From: Paracoccaceae bacterium | Lineage (GTDB): Bacteria; Pseudomonadota; Alphaproteobacteria; Rhodobacterales; Rhodobacteraceae | Reading direction: 5' to 3' | DNA: 64,000 bases | Assembly: GCA_023383015.1 (NCBI GenBank) | Contig: JAHDXW010000004.1 | Span: forward strand, 1-64,000 | Shown here: positions 46,406 through 58,362 of the stretch, piece by piece | Layout: each line of letters opens with the position of its first letter | Numbering within the stretch: position 1 is the first letter of the stretch | Program-made: the position numbers and the translations under genes | Notes under the pieces: generated by a model | What the model saw: the letters and a program-made list of their open reading frames with translations, nothing else | Told to the model about the DNA's origin: nothing | Databases searched by the model: none

Positions 46406-47722
46406 ATGTATCGACTCCTTCTTTCCACCGCGGCGCTGGCCATGCTCGGCAACGCTGCCACCGCCCAGACCGAGATACAGTGGTGGCACGCCATGGGCGG
46501 CGAACTCGGCGCGCGGCTCGAAGGCATCGCCACCGAGTTCAACGCCAGCCAGTCCGAGTTCCGAGTCGTGCCGAGCTTCAAGGGCACCTATCCCGAGACG
46601 CTGACCGCCGCCATCGCCGCCTTCCGGGCGCGCGAGCAGCCGGCAATCGTGCAGGTCTTCGAGGTCGGCACCGGCACCATGATGGCCGCCAAGGGCGCGG
46701 TCTATCCCGTCTTCCAGCTGATGGCCGACATGGGCGAGCCGTTCGACCAGAATGCCTTCCTGCCGGCGGTGGTGGGCTACTACACCGACGCCGACGGCAA
46801 CATGCTGTCGATGCCGTTCAACTCCTCGACCCCGATCGTCTACTACAACAGGGACGTGTTCGCGAAGGCGGGGCTCGACCGCGACACCCCGCCGAAGACC
46901 TGGGAGGAGCTCGAGGCCTTCAGCCGCCAGATCATGTCCTCGGGCGCGGCGCCCTGTGGCTTCACCTCGGGCTGGATCAGCTGGGTGCAGACCGAGAACT
47001 TCTCGGCCTGGCACAACCAGCCGATCGGCACCAACGAGAACGGCTTCGGCGCCATCGACAGCCAGCTCACCTTCAACGGCCCGGTGCAGGTGCGCCACTG
47101 GGAGAACCTCAAGCGCTGGCAGGACGAGGGGCTGTTCCAGTACGGCGGGCCGGTCGGCGGCAACGACGCCCCGCCGAAGTTCTACGCCCAGGAATGCGCG
47201 ATCTACATGAACTCCTCGGCCTCGCGTGCCGGGGTGGTGGCGAACTCGAAGGATTTCGAGGTCGGCTACGGCATGCTGCCCTACTACGCCGACGTCGCCG
47301 GGGCGCCGCAGAACTCGATCATCGGCGGCGCCACGCTCTGGGTGCTGCAGGGCCGGCCGGAGGCGGAATACAGGGGGGTGGCGAAGTTCTTCTCCTACCT
47401 CTCCTCGCCGGAGGTGCAGGCAAGCTGGTCGGAGCCGACGGGCTACCTGCCGATCACCCAGGCGGCCTACGAGTACTCGCAGTCCAACGGCTTCTACGCC
47501 GCCAACCCCGGGGCCGAGATCCCGATCAAGCAGATCACGCTGAATCCGCCGACCGACAACTCCAAGGGTCTGCGCTTCGGCAACTACGTCCAGATCAGGA
47601 CTGTGATCGACGAGGAGTTCCAGGCCCTTCTCGGCGGTTCCAAGACCGCCCAGCAGGCGCTCGACGCCGTCGTCGCGCGCGGCAACGCGCTGATCGCCGA
47701 GTTCGCCGCCGCGAACCGCTGA
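46406..47722 (+). CDS. ugpB: UgpB, glycerol-3-phosphate binding protein
   Basis: A 438-aa periplasmic binding protein with a signal peptide of about 20 residues ending Ala-Thr-Ala-Gln. The mature part begins Thr-Glu-Ile-Gln-Trp-Trp-His-Ala-Met-Gly-Gly, as in UgpB. The start at 46406 is behind CAGGAGA. First gene of ugpBAEC, which imports sn-glycerol-3-phosphate or its diesters. A weak Pho-box-like sequence at 46340-46357 is not convincing. Confidence 0.93.
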   Translation: MYRLLLSTAALAMLGNAATAQTEIQWWHAMGGELGARLEGIATEFNASQSEFRVVPSFKGTYPETLTAAIAAFRAREQPAIVQVFEVGTGTMMAAKGAVYPVFQLMADMGEPFDQNAFLPAVVGYYTDADGNMLSMPFNSSTPIVYYNRDVFAKAGLDRDTPPKTWEELEAFSRQIMSSGAAPCGFTSGWISWVQTENFSAWHNQPIGTNENGFGAIDSQLTFNGPVQVRHWENLKRWQDEGLFQYGGPVGGNDAPPKFYAQECAIYMNSSASRAGVVANSKDFEVGYGMLPYYADVAGAPQNSIIGGATLWVLQGRPEAEYRGVAKFFSYLSSPEVQASWSEPTGYLPITQAAYEYSQSNGFYAANPGAEIPIKQITLNPPTDNSKGLRFGNYVQIRTVIDEEFQALLGGSKTAQQALDAVVARGNALIAEFAAANR

Positions 47723-47739
47723 TCCCCTGACGCGACCGT

Positions 47740-47766
47740 GGCCCGCGCCCCCCCCGGGCGCGGGCC
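47740..47766 (+). terminator. Hairpin between ugpB and ugpA
   Basis: Perfect 11-bp inverted repeat (GGCCCGCGCCC / GGGCGCGGGCC) with a CCCCC loop in the 68-bp gap. Hairpins here often protect the message of the abundant binding protein and reduce reading into the permease genes. Confidence 0.6.
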
Positions 47767-47790
47767 CGCTCTGCCGTCCGAGGGCCGCCG

Positions 47791-48669
47791 ATGAAGCGCA
47801 CGCTCTTCCGCAACCAGTTCCTGCCATGGTTCCTGCTTGCGCCGCAGCTTGCCGTGACGGCCGTCTTCTTCCTGTGGCCGGCCGGCCAGGCGGTGTGGCA
47901 GAGCTTCCTGCGCCAGGACGCCTTCGGCTTTTCGGTCACCTTCGTGGCGCTGGAGAACTACGCCGCGCTCTATGCCGACCCCTTCTACCGCAACTCGTTG
48001 CAGGTCACCCTCGTCTTCGCGCTGCTGGTGACCACGCTGTCGCTCGGGGTGGCGCTGGTTCTCGCGGTGGCGGTCGACCGGATGCTGCGCTCGGCTCCCG
48101 CCTATACCACGCTGATCGTGTGGCCCTATGCCGTGGCCCCGGCGATCGCCGGCATCCTGTGGTGGTTCATGTTTAACCCCACCATCGGCATCCTTGCCTA
48201 TGTGCTCAAGCAGTGGGGCTACAACTGGAACCACCAGCTCAACGCCGGCAACGCCATGACGCTGGTGGTCATCGCCGCCGCCTGGAAGCAGGTGAGCTAC
48301 AACTTCCTCTTCTTTGTGGCCGGGCTGCAGTCGATTCCCGCCAGCCTGCGCGAGGCCGCGGCGATCGACGGCGCCGGCCCGGTCAAGCGCTTCTTCACCA
48401 TCACCCTGCCGCTGCTGGCGCCGACCACCTTCTTCCTGATGGTCGTCAACGTCGTCTACGCCATGTTCGACACCTTCCCGGTGATCGACGCCACCACCGA
48501 GGGCGGGCCGGTGCAGGCCACCACGATCCTCGTCTACAAGGTCTACATGGACGGCTTCGTGGGGCTGAACCTCGGCTCCTCGGCAGCGCAGTCGGTGGTG
48601 CTGATGGGCATCGTCATCTTCCTCACCGTGATGCAGTTCCGCTATGTCGAGCGCAGGGTGAACTACTGA
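47791..48669 (+). CDS. ugpA: UgpA, glycerol-3-phosphate permease subunit
   Basis: A 292-aa MalF-type permease with six membrane helices and the EAA loop ([11 protein letters not shown], about 187-197). Basic N-terminus Lys-Arg-Thr-Leu-Phe-Arg. It overlaps ugpE by 1 bp. Confidence 0.94.
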   Translation: MKRTLFRNQFLPWFLLAPQLAVTAVFFLWPAGQAVWQSFLRQDAFGFSVTFVALENYAALYADPFYRNSLQVTLVFALLVTTLSLGVALVLAVAVDRMLRSAPAYTTLIVWPYAVAPAIAGILWWFMFNPTIGILAYVLKQWGYNWNHQLNAGNAMTLVVIAAAWKQVSYNFLFFVAGLQSIPASLREAAAIDGAGPVKRFFTITLPLLAPTTFFLMVVNVVYAMFDTFPVIDATTEGGPVQATTILVYKVYMDGFVGLNLGSSAAQSVVLMGIVIFLTVMQFRYVERRVNY

Positions 48670-49517
48670 TGGTCGAGAACCGCCCCTTCCTCGACTTCCT
48701 CGCCCATCTGGTGCTGATCATCGGGGTGGCGTTGGTCGCCTTCCCGGTCTGGATCGCCTTCGTGGCCTCCACCCACGAGCCGACGCGCTTCATCTCGGGG
48801 CTGATCCCGCTCCTTCCCGGCGACAACCTGGTGGAAAGCTACCGCACCATGCTGTCGGCGGGCATCTCGACCTCGGGCGCGCCCCCGGTGGCGGGGATGC
48901 TGTGGAACAGCCTAATCATGGCGGTGCTGATCGCCACCGGCAAGATCGCGATCTCGCTGCTCTCGGCCTTCGCCATCGTCTATTTCCGCTTCCCGCTGCG
49001 CCAGCTCGCGTTCTGGTGCATCTTCATCACCCTGATGCTGCCGGTCGAGGTGCGCATCCTGCCGACCTTCGAGGTCGTGGCCAACCTCGGCATGCTGAAC
49101 AGCTACGCCGGGCTGACGGTACCACTGATCGCCTCGGCGACGGCAACCTTCCTCTTCCGCCAGGTCTTCCTGACCATCCCCGACGAGTTGACCGAGGCGG
49201 CGCGGATCGACGGCGCGGGGCCGCTGAAGTTCTTCCGCGACATCCTGATCCCGCTCAGCCGCACAAACATCGCGGCGCTGTTCGTGATCCTCTTCATCTA
49301 CGGCTGGAACCAGTATCTTTGGCCGCTGCTGATCACCACCGACGACGGCTATTACACCATCGTCGCCGGCATCAAGCGGATGGCCGAGGCGGCCGAGAGC
49401 GACCCGAAGTGGAACTACATCATGGCGACCGCGATCATGGCGATGCTGCCGCCCGTGCTCGTGGTGCTCGCCATGCAGCGGCTGTTCGTCAAGGGCCTCG
49501 TCGAGACGGAGAAGTGA
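48669..49517 (+). CDS. ugpE: UgpE, glycerol-3-phosphate permease subunit
   Basis: A 282-aa MalG-type permease with six helices and the EAA loop (Leu-Thr-Glu-Ala-Ala-Arg-Ile-Asp-Gly-Ala-Gly, about 175-185). The ATG shares one base with the ugpA stop and ugpC begins at the next base after its own stop. Confidence 0.94.
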   Translation: MVENRPFLDFLAHLVLIIGVALVAFPVWIAFVASTHEPTRFISGLIPLLPGDNLVESYRTMLSAGISTSGAPPVAGMLWNSLIMAVLIATGKIAISLLSAFAIVYFRFPLRQLAFWCIFITLMLPVEVRILPTFEVVANLGMLNSYAGLTVPLIASATATFLFRQVFLTIPDELTEAARIDGAGPLKFFRDILIPLSRTNIAALFVILFIYGWNQYLWPLLITTDDGYYTIVAGIKRMAEAAESDPKWNYIMATAIMAMLPPVLVVLAMQRLFVKGLVETEK

Positions 49518-50561
49518 ATGGCCGCCATCGAGATCGACAGCGTCGTCAAGACCTACCCGGGTGGCGTGGCGGCGGTGAAGGGCGTCAGCGTGACGATCGA
49601 GGACGGCGCCTTCGCGGTGCTCGTCGGCCCCTCGGGCTGCGGCAAGTCGACGATCCTGCGGATGGTGGCGGGGCTGGAACAGATCACCGCGGGCGAGGTG
49701 CGCATCGGCGGCCGGCGGGTGAACGAGCTTGACCCCGCCGACCGCGACATCGCCATGGTGTTCCAGAACTACGCCCTCTACCCGCACATGAGCGTGCGCG
49801 AGAACCTCAGCTACGGGCTGCGCAACCGCGGCGTGCCGAGGGACGAGATCACCCGCCGGGTGGCTGCTACGGCCGACATCCTGCAGATCGGCGCCCTGCT
49901 CGACCGCAAGCCGCGCGCGCTCTCGGGCGGCCAGCGCCAGCGGGTGGCGATGGGCCGGGCAATCGTGCGCGAGCCCAAGGCGTTCCTGTTCGACGAGCCG
50001 CTGTCGAACCTCGACGCCAAGCTGCGCGTGCAGATGCGGGCCGAGATCCGGCTGCTGCAGCGGCGGCTGGGAACGACTGCGATCTACGTCACCCACGACC
50101 AGCAGGAGGCCATGACGATGGCCGACACGCTGATCGTGCTGAACGCCGGCCGGATCGAGCAGGTGGGCGCGCCGCTCGACGTCTACCGCCGCCCGGAAAC
50201 CACCTTCGTGGCCGCCTTCATCGGCTCGCCGCCGATGAACCTGCTGGCGGCCCAGGCAGCGGGCGGCCGCGTCCTGCTGGGCGGGGCGGAGGTGGCGCGG
50301 GCGGAGGGGCTGGCCGACGGGCCGGTGACCCTTGGCGTGCGCCCCGAGGACCTCGTCCCCGGGACGGGCGCCTTCGACCTCACGGTCGACTATGTCGAGG
50401 AGCTCGGCGCCGGCCGGCTGGTCCACGGCCGTCATGCCGGGCAGGAGATGGTGGTCGCGGTTCCCGCCGGCCTGGACCTCGGCGAGCGGCTGGCGCTGGC
50501 GGCGGCGCGCGACCGGCTGCACCTCTTCGACCACGGCAGCGGCCGGCGACTCGGCGGCTGA
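49518..50561 (+). CDS. ugpC: UgpC, glycerol-3-phosphate ATPase subunit
   Basis: A 347-aa MalK-type ATPase: Walker A Gly-Pro-Ser-Gly-Cys-Gly-Lys-Ser-Thr (about 38-46), signature Leu-Ser-Gly-Gly-Gln-Arg-Gln, Walker B Phe-Leu-Phe-Asp-Glu-Pro, His switch, and a C-terminal TOBE regulatory domain (about 240-340) with Gly-Val-Arg-Pro-Glu-Asp. No GlpQ phosphodiesterase gene follows. Confidence 0.95.
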   Translation: MAAIEIDSVVKTYPGGVAAVKGVSVTIEDGAFAVLVGPSGCGKSTILRMVAGLEQITAGEVRIGGRRVNELDPADRDIAMVFQNYALYPHMSVRENLSYGLRNRGVPRDEITRRVAATADILQIGALLDRKPRALSGGQRQRVAMGRAIVREPKAFLFDEPLSNLDAKLRVQMRAEIRLLQRRLGTTAIYVTHDQQEAMTMADTLIVLNAGRIEQVGAPLDVYRRPETTFVAAFIGSPPMNLLAAQAAGGRVLLGGAEVARAEGLADGPVTLGVRPEDLVPGTGAFDLTVDYVEELGAGRLVHGRHAGQEMVVAVPAGLDLGERLALAAARDRLHLFDHGSGRRLGG

Positions 50562-50629
50562 GGCGGCCACGCTTTCGCCGCCATTGGCGGGCAGGATGGG
50601 CCGGGCGGAGGCGGAGACGGAGGCGGGCG

Positions 50630-50899
50630 ATGGTCGAGCAGCTCCTGGAGCATGCGGTCGGGCATGTTGCGATTCCGATGCTGGTCCTGTTCGGGGGGGC
50701 GGCGGCGGTGGTGCTTGTCGTGGCGCGGATCGGCGGGCGGCTGTTGCGGCGCCATGCGCCGGCCTGGATGGTGGGCCCCGGCGGCTTCCTGATCGACACC
50801 ACCGGCCGGCTGGGCCTGCTGCAGCTTCCTCCCGACGGCCACCAGCATCATCACCTCAGCCACCACGGCGGGGGCCCGGAGGGCGGCGGCCCCTGCTGA
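50630..50899 (+). CDS. Small membrane protein with His-rich C-terminus
   Basis: An 89-aa protein: one hydrophobic helix (about 13-34), a basic stretch, then a tail with His-Gln-His-His-His-Leu-Ser-His-His and a final Cys, which could bind metal. No family recognised. A GGCGGG-type site precedes the ATG. It is 68 bp behind ugpC and could be in that transcript. In DNA this GC-rich, a spurious frame cannot be fully excluded. Confidence 0.5.
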   Translation: MVEQLLEHAVGHVAIPMLVLFGGAAAVVLVVARIGGRLLRRHAPAWMVGPGGFLIDTTGRLGLLQLPPDGHQHHHLSHHGGGPEGGGPC

Positions 50900-50990
50900 G
50901 GCGACGCCGGCCCGGAGGCGGCCGGCGGGCGCGGCGGGGCTGCGGGCAAGGGGGGCGCCGGTCGGCCGCCTGTTGCGCGCGGCAGCCCGC

Positions 50991-51025
50991 GTCCCATGCA
51001 TGGGACAACTGTCAAGCCATTGACA
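50991..51025. promoter_or_regulatory. Two adjacent palindromes between convergent genes
   Basis: GTCCCATGCATGGGAC (50991-51006) is a perfect 16-bp palindrome without a spacer. Four bases on, TGTCAA-GCCA-TTGACA (51010-51025) is a second inverted repeat. Both lie between the 3' ends of the small His-rich gene and the xanthine dehydrogenase operon, where operators are not expected. The second repeat has the FNR half-sites turned inside out, so it is not an FNR box. Confidence 0.45.
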
Positions 51026-51059
51026 TCGCTCGCGCGGAAGCGCGGGATTCACGCTTGCT

Positions 51060-53348
51060 TCACCCCCGGCCCCCGGCGACCATGGGCGCCCCCTCGCCGC
51101 CGTCGAGGGCGTCCAGCACCCGTTCGGGGACCAGCGGCAGATGCGTCAGCGCCGTCCCGAGGGCATGGTTGACGGCGTTGACGACCGCCGCCGCGACCGG
51201 GATCGTCGCGATCTCGCCCACCGCCTTGGCGCCGAAGGGGCCCGTGGGCTCTCCGGCCTCGATCAGCCGCACCGCCACCGCCGGCATCTCGAGGCTGTTG
51301 GCGAGGATGTAGCGGGCAAAGCTGTCGCCGCCCATCCGCCCCGTGACGGGGTCGTTGGCGACGTCCTCGAACAGCGCATAGCCGATGCCGATCTGGATGC
51401 CGCCGTGGATCTGGCCCTCGACCAGCATCGGGTTGATCGCGCGGCCGATGTCGTGGACCGCAAGGTAGTCGGTCACCCGCACGAGGCCGGTGGCGGTGTC
51501 GACCGCAACGGCGGCGTAGTGGGCCGCGTGCGAGCTGGGGTTCGCCGTGGCGGTGTGGGTGACCGTCGCCGCCGGCAGGACGATTCCGGCGCCGCCGAGG
51601 TCGCGCGCGAGCGCCGCAAGGCCGAGCCGCGCGCCGCCGCGCCGGTCGGTCACGGCGCCGTCGGCGAAGCCGATGTCGTCGGGTGCGGCGTTCAGCAGCA
51701 GCGCCGCGGCAGCGCGGATCGAAGCGACGAGCGCCAGCGCCGTGCGCCGCGTCGCCTCGCCCTGAGCATAGGTCATCCGGCTTGCCCGCGTGCCGAGGTC
51801 GTAACCGCAGAGATCGGTGTCGGCCTCGACGATCCGCAACTCGGCCGGCGCCACCCCGAGCACCTCGGCGGCGATCTGGGCGAGCGTCGTGTTCGAGCCG
51901 CAGCCGAGGTCGTGCAGCGCCGAGACCATCGCCACCCGGCCGTCGGCGCCGAGCACCATGGTCATCGTCGTCGCCTCGTCCGAGCCGGGGAAGCAGCCGT
52001 TGATGTGGGCCGCCGCAGCCATGCCGACGCCGGTGCGGATGCGCCCCGTCCCGCCACCGGCCGCCCGCCACGCCGCCCAGCCGAAGGCCGCCGCACCCTC
52101 GGCGATGCATTCCCGCAGCCGGGCGTTGCCGACGTCGAGGCCGGTGAAGGGCTCCACCGCCCCGGGACCGATGGCATTGGCGAGCCTGAGTGCCACCGGG
52201 TCGATCCCCAGCCGGGCGGCGGCGATGTCGAGGTGAATCTCGCCCGCGGCGTTGATCTGCGGCGAGCCGTAGCCGCGGAAGGCGCCCGTGGGCGGGGTGT
52301 TGGTGTAGACGGCGCGGCCATGGTAGCGCTCGGCCGGGATGGCGTAGAGGCGGACGTGGCGCTGCAGCATCGACCCCGGCAGGTAGTTGCCGCCGGTGGC
52401 GTAGGCACCGATGTCGATCAGCGCCTCGGTCTCGCGGGCGAGGATGCGGCCGGCGGCGTCGAAGCCCGAGCGGATGCGGACGCGTGCCGAGGCGCGCATG
52501 CGCGTGCTGGTGAAGACGCGCCGGCGGTCGTAGGCGATGCGCACCGGGCGGCCGAGGCGGCGGGCGAGTTCGGCGGCGATCGGCTCGAGCACCGGCTCGG
52601 CCTTGCCGCCGAACGAGCCGCCGATCGGTGTCTTGACGACATGGATGTCGCGCGGCGCGAGCCCGAGCGCGCGGGCCACCACCACCTGGGTCGCATGGAC
52701 GCTCTGGCAGGGCGAGAGGACGCGGATCCGCCCGTCGGCCAGGGGCATCGCGATCGCGACATGGGGCTCGACGGCGCAGTGGTGGGTCTTGGGCGTGCGC
52801 ACCTCGGTCTCGACCACGACCGCCGCCGCGGCCATGCCGGCAGCGGGGTCGCCATGGCGGAAATGCCGCTCGTCCAGCGGGTTGAGAAAGGTGGGAGTGC
52901 CGTCGGGCGCGAAAGGGGCGCCGCGGCGGCGGTCGGCCTCGCCGTCCGTGAGGCAGGCCGGCAGGGGCGCGTAGTCGACGGCGATGCGGGAAAGCGCGGC
53001 CTCGGCAGCCTCGGGGCTGGTCGCCACCGCCACCGCCACCCGGTCGCCGATGTGGCGGACGGTGCCGGGGAACATCGCCTCGTCCTCGGGCGCCTCCTGG
53101 CCCTCGAGCCACACGGCGCTGTTGTAGCGGTCGGCGGGCATCGTGGCGTGCCAGAAGACACCCAGCACGGCGGGGTCAGCAAGCGCGGCGGTGGCGTCGA
53201 GTGCCAGGATGCGGGCGTGGGGGTGGGGGCTGGTCAGGATGGCGCCGTGCACCAGCCCCTCGATGGCGAGATCGGCGGCGTAGCACAGTGCCCCGGACAC
53301 CTTGGCCGCACCGTCGAGCATCGGGTGGCGCCGGCCGACCGCGGTCAT
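51060..53348 (-). CDS. Xanthine dehydrogenase family Mo-binding subunit
   Basis: A 762-aa cytoplasmic Mo subunit. Gly-Gly-Ser-Phe-Gly-Gly-Lys, Gly-Ala-Phe-Arg-Gly-Tyr-Gly-Ser-Pro-Gln (the Arg is typical for purine or N-heterocycle enzymes) and the catalytic Glu712 in Gly-Ala-Lys-Ala-Val-Gly-Glu are present. The CO dehydrogenase Cys loop is absent. It shows only distant likeness to the exported enzyme at 19382 and is ordered small-FAD-Mo with ATGA overlaps. Substrate (xanthine, nicotinate, other) is not decidable. Confidence 0.9.
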   Translation of the reverse strand: MTAVGRRHPMLDGAAKVSGALCYAADLAIEGLVHGAILTSPHPHARILALDATAALADPAVLGVFWHATMPADRYNSAVWLEGQEAPEDEAMFPGTVRHIGDRVAVAVATSPEAAEAALSRIAVDYAPLPACLTDGEADRRRGAPFAPDGTPTFLNPLDERHFRHGDPAAGMAAAAVVVETEVRTPKTHHCAVEPHVAIAMPLADGRIRVLSPCQSVHATQVVVARALGLAPRDIHVVKTPIGGSFGGKAEPVLEPIAAELARRLGRPVRIAYDRRRVFTSTRMRASARVRIRSGFDAAGRILARETEALIDIGAYATGGNYLPGSMLQRHVRLYAIPAERYHGRAVYTNTPPTGAFRGYGSPQINAAGEIHLDIAAARLGIDPVALRLANAIGPGAVEPFTGLDVGNARLRECIAEGAAAFGWAAWRAAGGGTGRIRTGVGMAAAAHINGCFPGSDEATTMTMVLGADGRVAMVSALHDLGCGSNTTLAQIAAEVLGVAPAELRIVEADTDLCGYDLGTRASRMTYAQGEATRRTALALVASIRAAAALLLNAAPDDIGFADGAVTDRRGGARLGLAALARDLGGAGIVLPAATVTHTATANPSSHAAHYAAVAVDTATGLVRVTDYLAVHDIGRAINPMLVEGQIHGGIQIGIGYALFEDVANDPVTGRMGGDSFARYILANSLEMPAVAVRLIEAGEPTGPFGAKAVGEIATIPVAAAVVNAVNHALGTALTHLPLVPERVLDALDGGEGAPMVAGGRG

Positions 53349-54169
53349 GCCGGCGCCCCCGCCGCGGCGAGCCGCGAAGCGAGATCCTCGCCGAGGCCGC
53401 GGACGGCGCGCGCCTTGTAGGCGGCCGAGGCGCGGCCGGGGATCGCCGCCAGCACCTCGGCGGCCAGCGCCTCGGCCAGCCCGGGGCCGCCGTCGTTGAG
53501 GATGCGCTCGGCCGCCGGCAGGCGGCGCGGCCCGGGGCCGAGGGCGCCGGCGACCAGCGCCATCGCCCCGGGCGGGCCGGAGGCGGCCAGGGTGAGGCGC
53601 GCGATCGCGGGCTCCTGCCGGCGGCCGAGCTTGGCGAAGGCCGCGCGCGGCGTCCGGCCGGAGGCAGGGACGAGAAAGGCCGCGATCACCTCGCCCGGCG
53701 CCAGCACGGGCCGGCGGGCAAGGAGGTCGGCGACGGGGACGGCAACCTCGCCCGGTGCGCCCGGCGGCCACAGCAGCGCCAGCGCCGCCGCCGCGACCAG
53801 CGCCGGGGCGAGGTCGGCGGCGGGTGCGGCGTTGGCGATGTTGCCGCCGATGGTGGCGCGGTTGCGGATCTGGACCGAGCCGAAGTCGGCGGCGGCAAGG
53901 GCCAGCACCGGTGCGAGGCGGGCGACCAGCGGGTCGCGGGCGAGGCGCGCCACCGTGACCCCGGCGCCGAGGAGGAGCGCGCCGTCGCGCCGCCCGATCG
54001 CCCGCAGCGCCGCGAGGCGGCCGAGGTCGACGAGGGTGCCGGCCGCTGGCAGGCGGGCGGGGGCGATCAGGAGGTCGGTGCCGCCGGCGATCAGTGTCGG
54101 CGCGGGGTCGGCCGCGAGAAGCGCGTCAAGCTCGTCGCGGCCCTCGGGAGCGGCAAGGCGCAGGGTCAT
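53345..54169 (-). CDS. Xanthine dehydrogenase family FAD subunit
   Basis: A 274-aa FAD-binding subunit: Leu-Ile-Ala-Gly-Gly-Thr-Asp-Leu (about 26-33) and Ala-Thr-Ile-Gly-Gly-Asn-Ile-Ala-Asn-Ala (about 105-114). Unlike the FAD subunit at 18370 it lacks the four-Cys insert. It has 4-bp overlaps with both partner genes. Confidence 0.9.
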   Translation of the reverse strand: MTLRLAAPEGRDELDALLAADPAPTLIAGGTDLLIAPARLPAAGTLVDLGRLAALRAIGRRDGALLLGAGVTVARLARDPLVARLAPVLALAAADFGSVQIRNRATIGGNIANAAPAADLAPALVAAAALALLWPPGAPGEVAVPVADLLARRPVLAPGEVIAAFLVPASGRTPRAAFAKLGRRQEPAIARLTLAASGPPGAMALVAGALGPGPRRLPAAERILNDGGPGLAEALAAEVLAAIPGRASAAYKARAVRGLGEDLASRLAAAGAPA

Positions 54170-54714
54170 GGCCGTGCCGCCAGCCGGCCGGCGGCGGTGC
54201 GCGCGACCGCCTTCACGATGGCGGCGTAGCCGGTGCAGCGACAGAGGTTGCCGGCGATCGCCCGGCGGATCGCCGGCTCGTCGGGGGCGGGGTCGGACGC
54301 GAGCAGCCCCTCGGCGGCCATCAGCATCCCCGGCGTGCAGTAGCCGCACTGCACCGCCCCCTCCTCGACGAAGGCGCGCTGGAGGTCCGACAGCCCGCCC
54401 GGGGCCGCGGCAAGCCCCTCGACCGTGACGACCTGCCGGCCGGCGGCCTGGCCGGCGAGCATCAGGCAGGCGCAGACGGGGGCGCCGTCGAGAAGCACGG
54501 TGCAGGCGCCGCACTCGCCCTCGAGGCAGCCCTCCTTCAGCCCGGTCAGGCCGTGGTCGCGCAGAGCCGCTGACAGCCGCACGGCAGCCGCGGCGACAAG
54601 ACGCGCCGGCCGGCCGTTGAGAACGAGGTCGATGTCCAAGGGGCACACGGAGGCGGGAGGTTCCGCTGCCCTGCTAGCGCCGGCCGGGCCGGGCCGCATG
54701 GCCGATTTCGCCAC
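54166..54714 (-). CDS. Xanthine dehydrogenase family 2Fe-2S subunit
   Basis: A 182-aa Fe-S subunit with both clusters: Gly-Cys-Leu-Glu-Gly-Glu-Cys-Gly-Ala-Cys near 63-71 with a later Cys, and Gln-Cys-Gly-Tyr-Cys-Thr-Pro-Gly plus Leu-Cys-Arg-Cys-Thr-Gly-Tyr. There is no Tat signal, so the enzyme stays in the cytoplasm. Starts at 54714 or 54699 are both possible, since the core begins near residue 25. First gene of the operon. Confidence 0.9.
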   Translation of the reverse strand: MAKSAMRPGPAGASRAAEPPASVCPLDIDLVLNGRPARLVAAAAVRLSAALRDHGLTGLKEGCLEGECGACTVLLDGAPVCACLMLAGQAAGRQVVTVEGLAAAPGGLSDLQRAFVEEGAVQCGYCTPGMLMAAEGLLASDPAPDEPAIRRAIAGNLCRCTGYAAIVKAVARTAAGRLAARP

Positions 54715-54804
54715 CGCCCCGTCGCAAACGGCACCGGCCGATTTGCCGCAGGCGGATGGCCGACGGGCGGGGGCAGGCGCCGCCCGCCCCGCCCGGACCG
54801 GCGC

Positions 54805-57138
<2,334 letters not shown>

Positions 57139-57148
57139 CTATCAAACT

Positions 57149-57185
57149 CCGGCGATCAGCTTAAGTCGAATCTTCTGATCGCCGG
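57149..57185. promoter_or_regulatory. Inverted repeat in the katG/oxyR promoter region
   Basis: CCGGCGATCAG (57149-57159) and CTGATCGCCGG (57175-57185) pair perfectly over 11 bp with a 15-nt spacer that contains CTTAAG. The right arm ends 14 bp before the oxyR start, and the repeat is about 120 bp upstream of katG. Likely OxyR operator region, or a leader hairpin of oxyR. Confidence 0.55.
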
Positions 57186-57199
57186 CATAAGATTGCCCT

Positions 57200-58192
57200 A
57201 TGACAAGCCCGACCCTGAGACAGCTGCGCTATTTCGAGGCACTCGCCCGCCATGGCCACTTCGGCCATGCGGCCGAGGCCTGCGCGATCTCGCAGCCGGC
57301 GCTGTCGATGCAGATCCGCGAGCTGGAGGCGCTGCTCGGAACGCCGCTGTTCGAGCGCGGGCCGCGGCAGGTGCGGCTGACGCGGTTCGGCGCCGCGGTC
57401 GCGCCGCGGGTGCGCGCGATCCTGCGGTCGGTGGACGAGCTTGGCGACATGGCCCGCGCGGCGCGCGACCGGCTGGCGGGGCCGCTGCGGATCGGGGTGA
57501 TCCCAACCGTCGCGCCCTACCTGCTGCCGACGATCGTGGGCGACCTGGCCGGCGAGGAGGGACTCGAGTTGATGCTGCGCGAGACGCTGACGCCGCGGCT
57601 GATCCGCGACCTGGCCGAGGACCGGCTGGACGCCGCGATCGTGGCGCTGCCGGTGTCGGAGCCGTCGCTGACCGAGGTGGCGCTGTTCTCGGAAGCCTTC
57701 GTGCTGGTGCGTCCGGCCGAGGACGCCGGCCGGCCGGTGCCGAGCCGCGAGATGCTGCGCACCATGCGCCTGCTGCTGCTCGAGGAGGGGCACTGCTTCC
57801 GCGACCAGGCGCTGTCGTTCTGCGACATGGGCGCGGCGCCGCCGCGCGACCTGATGGACGGCAGCTCGCTCACCACCCTGGTGCAGATGGTGGCGGCGGG
57901 AATCGGGGTGACGCTGATCCCCGAGATGGCGGTGAGCGTGGAGACACGCTCGGCGCGGGTGTCGGTGGTGCGGCTGCGCGAGCCGCAGCCGTCACGGACG
58001 ATCGGGATGGTCTGGCGACGGACGAGCCCGCTGGCGCGGCACCTGATGGCAATTGCCGAGACCGTCCGTGGTTCGGCGGCGAGGCTGCGGGCCGGGACGG
58101 GTGCCGGCGCTTCTGCCGGCGCAGGTGCGGGCCGCCGGCCGGCGGCAGGGACGGTGCCGGGGCGGAATCCTGCTGCGGATATAGAATTTTGA
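57200..58192 (+). CDS. oxyR: OxyR, peroxide-sensing LysR regulator
   Basis: A 330-aa LysR-type regulator: helix-turn-helix at about 20-40 and a sensor domain in which Cys199 and Cys208 lie in Glu-Gly-His-Cys-Phe-Arg-Asp-Gln-x4-Phe-Cys, with the same residue numbers as the redox pair of E. coli OxyR. The C-terminus has an extra tail of about 35 residues rich in Gly and Ala. Divergent from katG. Confidence 0.95.
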   Translation: MTSPTLRQLRYFEALARHGHFGHAAEACAISQPALSMQIRELEALLGTPLFERGPRQVRLTRFGAAVAPRVRAILRSVDELGDMARAARDRLAGPLRIGVIPTVAPYLLPTIVGDLAGEEGLELMLRETLTPRLIRDLAEDRLDAAIVALPVSEPSLTEVALFSEAFVLVRPAEDAGRPVPSREMLRTMRLLLLEEGHCFRDQALSFCDMGAAPPRDLMDGSSLTTLVQMVAAGIGVTLIPEMAVSVETRSARVSVVRLREPQPSRTIGMVWRRTSPLARHLMAIAETVRGSAARLRAGTGAGASAGAGAGRRPAAGTVPGRNPAADIEF

Positions 58193-58362
58193 TTCCGCTG
58201 GATTTCGCCACCTTCCTGTGCAAGCTGTCGGCCGCCCGCGTCCGGCCCTGCGCCCGGGGCGGCGACGGCCGGGGCTGCGGCCGGCCGGCGCCCCCGGGGC
58301 GAGCGGCCGGGGCGTGGCCGCAGGAGTGCCCGCCGCCGTGCAATGATGACCGGACGCCGCCG

